A stretch of 64,000 nucleotides of DNA, from contig NZ_JAMSHO010000001.1 of the NCBI RefSeq assembly GCF_040147005.1, forward strand, positions 3,162,001 through 3,226,000, read 5' to 3'. The position numbers and the translations under genes are program-made. This document shows, one piece after another, positions 52,987 through 61,862 of the stretch. The DNA is from Halomonas sp. H10-9-1. Its GTDB lineage: Bacteria > Pseudomonadota > Gammaproteobacteria > Pseudomonadales > Halomonadaceae. Positions within the stretch are counted from its first letter, which is position 1, and the number at the start of each line of letters is the position of its first letter. The notes below the pieces were generated by a model. It ran no database searches, was not told the origin of the DNA, and was given only the letters and a program-made list of their open reading frames with translations.

Positions 52987-54905
52987 CGGCGCTGGAACAC
53001 GCGCCGCGGCCACCCAGGCGCTGGCGGCGCTGGCTGTGGTTGCTCGCCCCGCTGGGTCTCGCCCTGGTGACCTGGCAGGCCGCCGAGGTAGCCCGCCAGC
53101 AGGCGCTGCAGGAGCTTCGCCAGGATGCCGATAACGAACTGCGCCTCTCGGCCGCCGGGCTGACCGGCCACCTCTCCCGCCACGACTACCTGCCCCGCCT
53201 GCTGGCCTCCCGGGAGGCGGTACGCCGCTTCCTCTCCTCCCCGGCAAGCCAGGACCCCATGCCGCTGAACCACCTGCTCGACCGCTTCCGGGCGGCCACC
53301 GGGGTGTCCGACATCTATCTGCTCGATCGCCACGCCGATACCCTGGCGGCAAGCAACTGGCACCGCCCCAACACCTTCATCGGCCAGAACTACGCCTTCC
53401 GCAGCTACTACAGTGACGCCATCGCCGGCCGCCCGGGGCGCTTCTATGGCCTCGGCGTGCAGTCACTGGAACGTGGCTACTACTTCTCTGCTCCGGTCTG
53501 GCTGGACAATACCTCCCCCGACGCCTCCCCGGACGGCGTCATGGTGGTCAAGGTGCTGCTCGACGCCATCGAGGAGAGCTGGGCCGACCAGGAGGCCGAG
53601 CTGCTGGTCACCGACGCCGACGACATCATCTTCATGGCCAGCCGCCCGGAGCTGCGCATGGCATCCCTGGCACCGCGCTCCGCCGACGAGAGAAAGGCGC
53701 TGCTGGACACCCGCCGCTACGCCGACGAACCCCTCGACCACTCCGGCCTGGATATCCTCGAGCCAATGGATGAGCGCACTCGCCTGATCGGCTTCAGTGC
53801 GGGGCCGCTGGCCGGCGAGCGCTTCCTGGGCCTGGAGCGGGCGCTGCCCGAGTTCGGCTGGAAGATGCTGATCCTCAAGCCACTGGACTCGGTGGTCCAG
53901 GCACAGTGGGTCTCCGCCCTGCTCGCCGGCGGGCTCTACGGCATCGTGTTGCTGGGCGGCGGCTTCGGCTGGCAGCGCCTGCGACTGCGCCGTGAGCGCG
54001 AACTGTTCGCCGAGCGCGAACGCCTCACCCTGGCCAGTGCCCGGGACGAGCTGGAGCGCAACGTGGCCAGCCGCACCCGCGACCTGGTCGAGACCAACCG
54101 CCGCCTCTCCGACGAGATAGAGGAGCGCAAGCGCGCCGAGGCGGACCTGCGCCGCACCCGCGACGAGCTGATCCAGGCCGCCAAGCTGGCGGTGCTCGGC
54201 CAGTTGGCGGCCGGCATCAACCACGAGCTCAACCAGCCGCTGGCCGCCATCCGCGCCTACGCCGAGAACGCCCGCGCCTTCCTCGCTCGCGAGCGCCTGG
54301 AGAGCGTCGACCGCAACCTGGCCGAGATCGTCGAGCTGACCAGTCGCATGGCCGAGATCAGCGCCCAGTTGCGCCAGTTCTCGCGCAAGGGCGACGAGCG
54401 GCGCAGTGCGGTGTCGGTCACCGACTGCTTCGAGTATGCCCTGCGCCTCTTCCAGACACGGCTGCAGGAGACCGGCGTGCATGTGGAGCGACGCTTCCCC
54501 GCGTCGCCGGCATGGGTCAACGCCGACCCGGTGCGCCTGGAGCAGGTACTGGTCAACCTGATCGGCAACGCCCTGCAGGCCATGGCCGGGCGTGACACCC
54601 AGCGGCTGACGCTGCGGGTAGAGGCGGACAGCGCCCAGGTGCAGCTGGCAGTCGAGGACAGCGGACCCGGCATCCCCCCGGAGCAGCTGACGCGGATCTT
54701 CGAGCCCTTTTTCACCACCAAGTCCCCGGGCAGCGGCCTGGGGCTTGGGCTCTCCATCTCATCGCGTATCATCGACGACCTGGGCGGCCGCCTCGGTGCC
54801 GAGACCCTCCCCGCAGGCGGCGCCCGCTTCACCATTCGGCTGCCCCAGGAGCACCTCGCCTCCGCCCCGCCTTGCCCCGATCAGGAGAGCCTGCCCCATG
54901 CATGA
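52983..54905 (+). CDS. dctB: DctB-type sensor histidine kinase
   Basis: The 640-residue membrane kinase has a first transmembrane helix at about residues 17-36, a periplasmic double-PDC (Cache) sensor domain with DIYLLDRHADTLAASNW and FRSYYSDAIAGRPGRFYGLG, a second membrane helix at about 312-332, a coiled-coil linker, then the HisKA domain with H414 (GINHELNQPLAAIRAYAENA) and the HATPase domain (NLIGNALQAM, DSGPGIPPEQL, SGLGLGLSIS). This is the layout of C4-dicarboxylate sensor DctB. It ends by overlapping dctD by eight bases. The ligand cannot be read from sequence; the neighbours suggest lactate or another short carboxylate. Confidence 0.9.
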   Translation: MTALEHAPRPPRRWRRWLWLLAPLGLALVTWQAAEVARQQALQELRQDADNELRLSAAGLTGHLSRHDYLPRLLASREAVRRFLSSPASQDPMPLNHLLDRFRAATGVSDIYLLDRHADTLAASNWHRPNTFIGQNYAFRSYYSDAIAGRPGRFYGLGVQSLERGYYFSAPVWLDNTSPDASPDGVMVVKVLLDAIEESWADQEAELLVTDADDIIFMASRPELRMASLAPRSADERKALLDTRRYADEPLDHSGLDILEPMDERTRLIGFSAGPLAGERFLGLERALPEFGWKMLILKPLDSVVQAQWVSALLAGGLYGIVLLGGGFGWQRLRLRRERELFAERERLTLASARDELERNVASRTRDLVETNRRLSDEIEERKRAEADLRRTRDELIQAAKLAVLGQLAAGINHELNQPLAAIRAYAENARAFLARERLESVDRNLAEIVELTSRMAEISAQLRQFSRKGDERRSAVSVTDCFEYALRLFQTRLQETGVHVERRFPASPAWVNADPVRLEQVLVNLIGNALQAMAGRDTQRLTLRVEADSAQVQLAVEDSGPGIPPEQLTRIFEPFFTTKSPGSGLGLGLSISSRIIDDLGGRLGAETLPAGGARFTIRLPQEHLASAPPCPDQESLPHA

Positions 54906-56280
54906 CGCGATCGATATTCCGGTGATGGTCGTCGACGACGAGCCCCACCTGCGCATCAGCGCCGGCCAGACCCTGGAGCTGGCCGGCTACGCGCCGGCGC
55001 CCTACGCCGGTGCCGATGCCGCCCTGGACGCCCTCGAGAGCGACTTCCCCGGCGTCATCGTCAGCGATATCCGCATGCCCGGCATGGACGGCATGGCGCT
55101 GCTGCGCGAGGTCCGCCGCCGCGACCCCGACCTGCCGGTGATCCTGATCACCGGGCATGGCGACATCTCCACCGCCGTGGAGGCCATGCGCGAGGGGGCC
55201 TGGGACTTCCTGGAGAAGCCCTTCGCCGCCGAGCGGCTGGTGGAGGTGGTGCGCCGCGGCGTGGAGAAGCGTCGACTCAGCCTCGAGAACCGCCGGCTAC
55301 GCGCCGAACTCGAGGCTCAACAGGCGGCCCCCGGCCCTCGGCTGGTGGGGCGCACCCCGGCCATCCAGCGCCTGGCGAGCATGGTCCAGCGCATCAGCCA
55401 GGTGGAGGCGGACGTGCTGCTGTTCGGCGAGACCGGTGCCGGCAAGGACCTGGTCGCGCGCGCCATCCATGAACGCAGTGCACGCTCCGGCCACCCCTTC
55501 ATGGCCATCAACTGCGGCGCGGTGCCCGAGAGCACCATTGAGTCGGAGTTGTTCGGCCACGAGAAGGGCGCCTTCACTGGCGCCGTGGAGCGACGCATCG
55601 GCAAGTTCGAGCACGCCAGCGGCGGCACGGTGTTCCTCGACGAGATCGAGTCGATGCCGCTCTCGCTGCAGGTCAAGCTGCTGCGGGTACTGCAGGAGCG
55701 CAGCGTGGAACGCCTCGGCGCCAACGTGCCGATTCCCCTGAACATCCGCGTGATCGCCGCCACCAAGGTGGATCTCAAGGCCGCCGCCGAGGCCGGTGCA
55801 TTCCGCGAGGACCTCTACTACCGCCTCGACGTGGTCACCCTGCCGATCCCGCCACTGCGCGAGCGGCGCGAGGATATCCCGCTGCTGTTCCAGCACTTCG
55901 CGGTGGTGGCCGCCAATCGCAGCGGCCTGGAGGCGCCATCCCTGGACGCCGCCGGCATCTCCGCGCTGCTCGCCCATGACTGGCCTGGCAACGTACGCGA
56001 ACTGCGCAACCTCGCCGAGCGCTATGTACTGCTGGGGGCCGCCTTCGACTACCGCCTGGAGGCGCTACTGGCCGGCGCCGAGAGCGAGGCGGGCGAACTC
56101 CCGCTGCCCCAGCAGGTGGAGCTGTTCGAGAAGAGCCTGCTCGACCAGGCGCTGACCCGCCATCATGGCCGGGTCAGCCAGATCAGCGAGCGGCTCGGCC
56201 TGCCGCGCAAGACCCTCTACGACAAGCTCAGGAAGTATGGCCTGCGCGCCGAGGACTATCGCCACAGCGAAGCGCCCTGA
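54898..56280 (+). CDS. dctD: DctD-type sigma-54-dependent response regulator
   Basis: The 460-residue protein has a receiver domain with phospho-acceptor D57 (VIVSDIRMPGMDG) and conserved K around residue 107 (FLEKPF), an AAA+ domain with Walker A GETGAGKD (K183), the sigma-54 contact loop GAFTGA (224-229), Walker B GGTVFLDEIES, and a Fis-type helix-turn-helix at the C-terminus (RVSQISERLGLPRKTLYDKL). Phosphorylated by DctB it would open sigma-54 promoters. A candidate target promoter lies before the TAXI-TRAP genes at 61703-61717. Start at 54898 is chosen by family alignment; the frame is open further upstream inside dctB. Confidence 0.92.
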   Translation: MHDAIDIPVMVVDDEPHLRISAGQTLELAGYAPAPYAGADAALDALESDFPGVIVSDIRMPGMDGMALLREVRRRDPDLPVILITGHGDISTAVEAMREGAWDFLEKPFAAERLVEVVRRGVEKRRLSLENRRLRAELEAQQAAPGPRLVGRTPAIQRLASMVQRISQVEADVLLFGETGAGKDLVARAIHERSARSGHPFMAINCGAVPESTIESELFGHEKGAFTGAVERRIGKFEHASGGTVFLDEIESMPLSLQVKLLRVLQERSVERLGANVPIPLNIRVIAATKVDLKAAAEAGAFREDLYYRLDVVTLPIPPLRERREDIPLLFQHFAVVAANRSGLEAPSLDAAGISALLAHDWPGNVRELRNLAERYVLLGAAFDYRLEALLAGAESEAGELPLPQQVELFEKSLLDQALTRHHGRVSQISERLGLPRKTLYDKLRKYGLRAEDYRHSEAP

Positions 56281-56927
56281 TCGAGCAGGCTACCCAGCGC
56301 GGCCCAGGCCGGTAACCAGGGCAGCAGGTTGGCGCCGGCGGCGAGCATGACGAGGGAATTGCCCGGCGAACGCCAGTCCAGCGGCTTGAGCGCGGTACCG
56401 AAGGAGCGCTTGATGCGCGCTCCGGTGAGATCGACGCTGTAGAGCTCATCGAGCAGCAGATGGAGCACGAAGCCCAGCGACAGCGCCAGGCCGTGGCCCC
56501 AGGCCAGCACATCGGGCTGTGTCATCAACCGGTGGCTGAGCGCCGTGGTCGCCAGGCCACAGAGGGCCGCCGCCAGCAGCGAATGCCAGACGCCACGATG
56601 CACGGTGAGGCGGGCGAACAGCGCCCCGGCGAGGTGGCGCACCCCTAGGTAAAGGGCACCACAGGCCAGCAGCAGGCCGCCGATGGAGAGCCGCCCCTGC
56701 AACAGCAAGGCGCCGGCCACCACGGCGGTGACCGCCAACAGGTTGAAGACCAGGCGAATCGCCTTGGAACTGTCGGCATCGATGTCGGGCAGAATCCCGC
56801 CGAAGGTCACCAGCGCCAGCATCGGCAAGGCCTGCCAGGCATCCCACAGCCCCGCCTGCCAACCGCCGTGGGCGAGCACGACACCGCCGGCGGCGGCCAC
56901 GCCAAGGTGGGTGCGGAAATCGGCCAT
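56256..56927 (-). CDS. YdjM-like membrane metal-dependent hydrolase family protein
   Basis: The 223-residue integral membrane protein has several hydrophobic helices and the conserved polar motifs of the YdjM/DUF457 family: ADFRTHLGVAAAGG, GGILPDIDADSSKAI, TVHRGVWHSLLAA and LHLLLDELYSVDL, whose histidines and aspartates look like metal ligands. E. coli YdjM is an SOS-regulated inner-membrane protein of unclear activity. Its 3' end overlaps that of dctD by 25 bases, tail to tail. Confidence 0.85.
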   Translation of the reverse strand: MADFRTHLGVAAAGGVVLAHGGWQAGLWDAWQALPMLALVTFGGILPDIDADSSKAIRLVFNLLAVTAVVAGALLLQGRLSIGGLLLACGALYLGVRHLAGALFARLTVHRGVWHSLLAAALCGLATTALSHRLMTQPDVLAWGHGLALSLGFVLHLLLDELYSVDLTGARIKRSFGTALKPLDWRSPGNSLVMLAAGANLLPWLPAWAALGSLLDQGASLWR

Positions 56928-57018
56928 GCGGGGGCGACCCTCGAAAAACTGGATAAATTACCAGATTATCGCTCGCTCCGACATGCACAAACAATGGCTT
57001 AGGAAATTATTCCCATCA

Positions 57019-57090
57019 CCGCCAGATACTCACCCTTGGGCCTGAGCCAGGTAGTCATCCTTGAGCCTGACCCAGGTAGTCGTCCTTGAG
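57019..57090. repeat. 25-bp tandem repeat at the 3' end of the carbonic anhydrase gene
   Basis: Two units (57066-57090 and 57041-57065) share all but two bases, each holding GACTACCTGG on the minus strand; a third, degenerate partial unit fills 57019-57040. The unit length is not a multiple of three, so each copy shifts the frame. Confidence 0.8.
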
Positions 57091-57609
57091 CTTGACATAG
57101 TTGCCGGCGGTATAGGGGAAGAACTCGCGCTCCTTCTCCTTGAGCGGGCGCAGCGCCCTGGCCGGATTGCCGGCATAGACATGGCCGCCCTCCAGGTGCT
57201 TGCCCGGAGGCACCACGGCGCCGGCGGCAATGATCACTTCGTCCTCCACCACCGCGCCATCCATGACGATGGCGCCCATGCCCACCAGGATCCGGCTGCC
57301 CAGGGTGGCGCCATGCAGGATCGCCTTGTGGCCGATGGTCACGTCGTCGCCCACGGTCAGCGGGTAGCCGCCGGGGTTGAAGTCGCTGGCGTGGGTGATA
57401 TGCAGTACGCAGCCATCCTGCACGCTGACCCGCGCACCGATGCGGATGCGCTGCATGTCGCCACGGATCACCGCCATGGGCCATACCGAGCAGTCATCGC
57501 CCAACGTCACATCGCCGAGCACGAGGCTCGCCGGGTCGATATAGACCCGCTCCCCCAACTGTGGCCGCTTGCCCTTCCAGGCCCGGATGGCTTTCGCTTC
57601 GCTCATCAT
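57055..57609 (-). CDS. Gamma-class carbonic anhydrase family protein (YrdA/PaaY-like)
   Basis: The 184-residue protein is a left-handed beta-helix (hexapeptide repeats), beginning MMSEAKAIRAWKGKRPQLGE. The zinc-ligand region is present: VLHITHASDF and VTIGHKAILHGATLG, with SVWPMAVIRGDM earlier. Proteins of this type (YrdA, CaiE, PaaY) may be carbonic anhydrases or thioesterases; activity is often weak or unknown. The C-terminus (KLKDDYLGQAQG) is created inside a 25-bp tandem repeat, and the stop falls in the second unit. Confidence 0.88.
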   Translation of the reverse strand: MMSEAKAIRAWKGKRPQLGERVYIDPASLVLGDVTLGDDCSVWPMAVIRGDMQRIRIGARVSVQDGCVLHITHASDFNPGGYPLTVGDDVTIGHKAILHGATLGSRILVGMGAIVMDGAVVEDEVIIAAGAVVPPGKHLEGGHVYAGNPARALRPLKEKEREFFPYTAGNYVKLKDDYLGQAQG

Positions 57610-57648
57610 GCTCTCCTCTGGTTCAGCGCCCCGATGGTGCGCCGGAAG

Positions 57649-58989
57649 TCAGGTCAGTCCGGCCACCAATACTATCAGCGTCAGCGGAATGGCGACCCAG
57701 CGGGTCACCGCGCGCCATAGCGCGAAGCCACTCTCGCCTGCGCCCAAGGCGCGACGCGCCGTGGCCTCAGGCACCACCCAGGCGGCGAAGATGGCGATCA
57801 GCAGGCCGCCCAGGGGCAGGAAGACCTCCGGCGGGATGGTGCTGACCAGCTCGAAGCCGTTCATGCCCAGCAGCGGCCGCCACTCGGCCAGGCTCGAGAA
57901 GGAGAACACCGTCAGCAACCCCAGCAGCCATACCGCCAGGCCCACCAGGGCCGCGGCGACGCCACGCGATAGGCCCAGGCCCTGCAACGTGGAGACCATG
58001 GGCTCGGCCAGGTTGATCGACGAGGTCCAGGTCGCCAGCAGCAACAGCAGGAAGAAGAGGCTCAGCCACAGCGCTCCCCAGGGCAGTTCGGCGAAGGCGA
58101 TGGGCAGGGTGACGAACATCAGCCCGGGGCCCTCACCGGGGTCCATGCCCTGGGAGAACACCACCGAGAAGATCGCGATGCCGGCGAGCAGCGCCACGCT
58201 GACATCGAGCACCGCCACGGCCCCCACCGCCCGCGGCAGGCTCTGTTGGTCCGGCATATAGGCGCCGTAGGCCATCAACGCGCAGGCGCCCACCGCCAGG
58301 GTGAAGAAGGCATGACCCATGGCATGCATCACCACCAGCGGGGTCACCGCCGAGAGGTCGGGTTGGAAGAGCCAGATCAGGGCGGTGCCGAAGCCATCGG
58401 TGGTAGCCGCGTAGCCCGCCAGCAGCAGTAGCAGCAGATAGAGCAGCGGCATCAGCAGGTTGTTGAGGCGCTCCAGCCCCTTGGCCACGCCGGCGGCCAC
58501 CACCAGCATGGTCATCACCAGGAACAGGGTGTGGTTGAGGGTCATGCGCGCGGGGTCGGCGAGGAAGGCGTCGAAGCCGGCGCCGATCTCGGCGGGAGCG
58601 GCGCCGTGGAAGTCGCCGTTGATGGAGGCCACCAGGAACTCGATGGACCAGCCGGAGACCACCGAGTAGAAGGAGAGGATGCAGAACACCGTGACGGCGC
58701 CGAACAGCCCCAACCAGCGCCAGTGGCGGCTGGCCCCTGCGGCGGCGGCCAGGTGCCCGAGTGAGCCCACCGGGCTGCGGCGGCCCGCGCGACCCACCAT
58801 GATCTCGGCCATCATCACCGGCAGCCCCAGCAGCAGCACGAAGGCCACATAGAGCACCAGGAAGGCGGCGCCGCCGTTCTCTCCGGTGATATAAGGGAAG
58901 CGCCAGATGTTGCCCAGCCCCACCGCCGCCCCGGTGACCGCCAGGATGAAGGCACGCCGCGTGCTCCAGCGCTCCAGTGTCTCGCTCAT
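57649..58989 (-). CDS. Sodium-dependent transporter of the neurotransmitter:sodium symporter family
   Basis: The 446-residue protein has the LeuT-type fold with about 11-12 membrane helices. Near the N-terminus is AAVGLGNIWRFPYITGENGG, which holds the sodium and amino-acid binding unwound part of helix 1; VSGWSIEFLVASI, MGHAFFTLAVGACALMAYGA and FFLLLLLATWTSSINLAEP follow. Bacterial members import amino acids or related compounds with sodium. Start at 58989 follows GGGAG. It is upstream of, and on the same strand as, the carbonic anhydrase gene (39-base spacing). Confidence 0.92.
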   Translation of the reverse strand: MSETLERWSTRRAFILAVTGAAVGLGNIWRFPYITGENGGAAFLVLYVAFVLLLGLPVMMAEIMVGRAGRRSPVGSLGHLAAAAGASRHWRWLGLFGAVTVFCILSFYSVVSGWSIEFLVASINGDFHGAAPAEIGAGFDAFLADPARMTLNHTLFLVMTMLVVAAGVAKGLERLNNLLMPLLYLLLLLLAGYAATTDGFGTALIWLFQPDLSAVTPLVVMHAMGHAFFTLAVGACALMAYGAYMPDQQSLPRAVGAVAVLDVSVALLAGIAIFSVVFSQGMDPGEGPGLMFVTLPIAFAELPWGALWLSLFFLLLLLATWTSSINLAEPMVSTLQGLGLSRGVAAALVGLAVWLLGLLTVFSFSSLAEWRPLLGMNGFELVSTIPPEVFLPLGGLLIAIFAAWVVPEATARRALGAGESGFALWRAVTRWVAIPLTLIVLVAGLT

Positions 58990-59144
58990 CGTCGATTCTC
59001 CCACCATGCGGCGTGCGGGGAACCGCACGCATGAAAGCCAGCAAGCCTAGCAGCCCGCCCCCACACGGCAAACCCTGCCACCGATTGAAACTCGTCCCGT
59101 GCGCCCTCATCTTGTGGGCATCCACTCCATGATTCGAGGTACGC

Positions 59145-61193
59145 ATGCCCCGCAACCCCCTGCTCGAGACCCACGAGCTCCCCCCCTTCGAGGCCATCCG
59201 TCCCGAGCACGTGGTGCCGGCCATCGACGAGATCCTCGTCGACAACCGCCGGGGCATCGAGGCGCTGGTCGAGCGCGCCAAGCAGGCGCCGCCCAGTTGG
59301 GAGAGCCTGGCCGCGCCGCTGGAGTCACTGAACGACCGTCTGTCACGCGCCTGGTCGCCGGTCTCCCACCTCAACGGCACCATGAACAATCCCGAGCTTC
59401 GCGAGGCCTACCAGGCCTGCCTGGGCAAGCTCTCCGAGTACAGCACCTGGCTGGGTCAGCACGAGGGGCTGTTCCGCGCCTGGCAGGCACTGAAGGAAGG
59501 CCCCGCCTGGGAGTCACTGGACGACGCCCAGCGCCGCACCGTGGACAACACCCTGCGCGACTTCCGCCTCGCCGGTGTCGACCTGCCCGCCGACAAGAAG
59601 CGCCGCTACGGCGAGATCAAGGCGCGCCTCTCCGAGCTCTCCAACACCTTCTCCAACCAGCTGCTCGATGCCACCCAGGCCTGGCACCTCGACCTGGCCG
59701 ATGCAACGCGCCTGGCCGGCCTGCCCGAGAGTGGCTTGGCCAGCCTGCGTGCCAACGCCGAGGCCAAGGGGCTGGAGGGCTATCGCATCACCCTCGACTT
59801 CCCCAGCTTTTTCCCGGTGGTCACCTACGCCGACGATCGCGAGCTGCGCCGCGAGGTCTACACCGCCTTCGTCACCCGCGCATCGAACCAGGGCCCTGAC
59901 GCCGGTCGCTTCGACAACGCCCCGCTGATGGAGGAGATCCTCGCCCTGCGTCGCGAGCTGGCCGAACTGCTGGGCTTCACCACCTACGCCGACTACTCGC
60001 TTGCGACCAAGATGGCCGACTCCCCGGCCGAAGTGCAGGCCTTCCTGGAGGATCTGGCCCGGCGCGCCGTGCCCCAGGCCCGGGAGGAGTTCGCCGAACT
60101 CGAGGCCTTCGCCCACGACACCCTGGGCATGGGCGAGCTGACCCCCTGGGACATCGGCTACGCCAGCGAGAAGCTGCGCGAGGAGCGTCACGCCATCAAC
60201 GAGGAGCAGCTGCGCCCCTACTTCCCGGCCCCGCGGGTGGTGGAGGGGCTGTTCCAGGTGGTCGAACGACTGTTCGGCATCACCTTCCGCGAGGATGACC
60301 AGGCACCGCGCTATCATCCGGACGTGCGCTTCTTCCGCATCCTGGAGCAGGGCGAGCCCATCGCCGGCTTCTATCTCGACCTCTACGCCCGGGAAGGCAA
60401 GCGCGGCGGCGCCTGGATGGACGAGTGTCGGGTACGCCGCCACGAGGGCGACGCCCTGCAGTTGCCGGTGGCCTACCTGACCTGCAACTTCACCCGCCCG
60501 GTGGGCAACCGGCCGGCCCTGCTCACCCACGACGAGGTGACCACCCTGTTCCACGAGTTCGGCCACGGCCTGCACCATATGCTGACCCTGCAGACCATCG
60601 CCGACATCTCTGGCATCAACGGGGTGGCCTGGGACGCCGTGGAGTTGCCCAGCCAGTTCATGGAGAACTACTGCTGGGAGCGCGAGGGGCTCGACCTGAT
60701 CGCCGGCCACGTCGACAGCGGCGAGCCGCTGCCTGCCGAGCTGCTCGCCAAGCTGCAGGCGGCCCGCAACTTCCAGTCCGCCATGGGCATGGTGCGCCAG
60801 CTGGAGTTCTCGCTGTTCGACCTGCGCCTGCACCACGAACTCGAGGCCCCCTCCGCCGACGACATCCAGGCGCTGCTCGACGCGGTGCGCGACGGCGTCT
60901 CGGTGGTGCCAAGGGCCGCCTTCAACCGCTTCCAGAACGGCTTCGGGCATATTTTTGCCGGCGGCTACGCGGCGGGCTACTACAGCTACAAGTGGGCCGA
61001 GGTGCTCTCCGCCGACGCCTGGAGCGCCTTCGAGGAAGCGGGTATCTTCGACCCCGAGACCGGACGGCGCTTCCGCAGCGAGATCCTCGAGCAGGGCGGC
61101 GCCCGCGACGCCGCCGAACTCTTCGAGGCGTTCCGCGGCCGCGCACCCAGCGTCGAGCCGCTGCTGCGCCACAGCGGCATTCGCGCCAGCTGA
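59145..61193 (+). CDS. prlC: Oligopeptidase A (M3 metallopeptidase)
   Basis: The 682-residue cytoplasmic enzyme degrades signal peptides and other oligopeptides. The zinc motif HEFGH is at residues 470-474 in TLFHEFGHGLHHML, with the third ligand glutamate in DAVELPSQFMENYCWE about 28 residues on. Length and motif position match E. coli OpdA (680 residues). Start ATG 59145 gives MPRNPLLETHELPPFEAIRP. The small gene yheV follows 51 bases downstream, the usual neighbour. Confidence 0.97.
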   Translation: MPRNPLLETHELPPFEAIRPEHVVPAIDEILVDNRRGIEALVERAKQAPPSWESLAAPLESLNDRLSRAWSPVSHLNGTMNNPELREAYQACLGKLSEYSTWLGQHEGLFRAWQALKEGPAWESLDDAQRRTVDNTLRDFRLAGVDLPADKKRRYGEIKARLSELSNTFSNQLLDATQAWHLDLADATRLAGLPESGLASLRANAEAKGLEGYRITLDFPSFFPVVTYADDRELRREVYTAFVTRASNQGPDAGRFDNAPLMEEILALRRELAELLGFTTYADYSLATKMADSPAEVQAFLEDLARRAVPQAREEFAELEAFAHDTLGMGELTPWDIGYASEKLREERHAINEEQLRPYFPAPRVVEGLFQVVERLFGITFREDDQAPRYHPDVRFFRILEQGEPIAGFYLDLYAREGKRGGAWMDECRVRRHEGDALQLPVAYLTCNFTRPVGNRPALLTHDEVTTLFHEFGHGLHHMLTLQTIADISGINGVAWDAVELPSQFMENYCWEREGLDLIAGHVDSGEPLPAELLAKLQAARNFQSAMGMVRQLEFSLFDLRLHHELEAPSADDIQALLDAVRDGVSVVPRAAFNRFQNGFGHIFAGGYAAGYYSYKWAEVLSADAWSAFEEAGIFDPETGRRFRSEILEQGGARDAAELFEAFRGRAPSVEPLLRHSGIRAS

Positions 61194-61244
61194 TCCTTCG
61201 TCATCCCCCGGCCCGGCCCCGAGCCGGGCCTTACAGGAGTCCCC

Positions 61245-61490
61245 ATGGCCGTCCAGAAACGCTTTATCGCCGGTGCCATCTGCCCCCGCTGCGCCGAGAT
61301 GGACCGTATCCGCAGCTGGGAGCAGAACGGCATCCGCTACCGCGAGTGCGTCAACTGCGACTTCTTCGAGCAGTTGCCCATCGAGGAGCAGGCCGCCCCG
61401 GAGCTTGCCACCCGCGTCAACCGTCCCCACGAGGAGGAGAGCGCCGCAGACTTCCAGACCGTCAGGATCCTCGACCCCAAGGGACGCTGA
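61245..61490 (+). CDS. yheV: YheV family zinc-ribbon protein
   Basis: The 81-residue protein has two Cys pairs (CPRCAEMDRI and CVNCDFFEQL) making a zinc ribbon, then an acidic tail ending FQTVRILDPKGR. YheV-type proteins are conserved in gammaproteobacteria without known role. Start has AGGAG nine bases ahead. Likely cotranscribed with prlC. Confidence 0.93.
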   Translation: MAVQKRFIAGAICPRCAEMDRIRSWEQNGIRYRECVNCDFFEQLPIEEQAAPELATRVNRPHEEESAADFQTVRILDPKGR

Positions 61491-61564
61491 GGTGGCCCGC
61501 CAAGGAGTGGCTCGGGCCCTGCTGATGCTGCCGCGGACTCCACGCCTGGCGTCCTCCCCTGCCG

Positions 61565-61602
61565 CCGCTGACACTGTGCGGTTTTCCGCACAGTGTCAGC
61601 GG
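61565..61602. other. Perfect 17-bp hairpin with TTTT loop
   Basis: CCGCTGACACTGTGCGG (61565-61581) pairs fully with CCGCACAGTGTCAGCGG (61586-61602). Just after it, GTGCGGAAAACCGC (61610-61623) repeats the loop region in inverted form. No T-run follows, so it is not a standard terminator; it may be a REP-type repeat or end yheV transcripts another way. Confidence 0.7.
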
Positions 61603-61702
61603 AGCTGCGTGCGGAAAACCGCCACCTAGACGCCTGCCGAGATTCGACCAAGGTCTCAATTGACCATTTCAGTTTATTGAAATAATTGACCTTTCTTGCG
61701 AA

Positions 61703-61717
61703 TGGTTCGACTCTTGC
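61703..61717 (+). promoter_or_regulatory. Candidate sigma-54 promoter of the TAXI-TRAP operon
   Basis: TGGTTC-N5-TTGC keeps the -24 GG and -12 GC at the required spacing, though the CAC after GG is not kept. It lies about 145 bases before the receptor gene. DctD, encoded 5 kb away, is the type of activator required. An AT-rich patch (61660-61695) precedes it, suitable for IHF. Confidence 0.4.
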
Positions 61718-61862
61718 CATGTAATAGGATGAACATCCTACGTTGAAAACCGTATCCCGCCGTCGACGGCACTCCCGGCCAGAGCTACCAGACTGACAGG
61801 GCTCCCGCCGGGCACCAGAGACCCGGGACATCACCAACGCCAACATGCAATGGAGTCACGCC

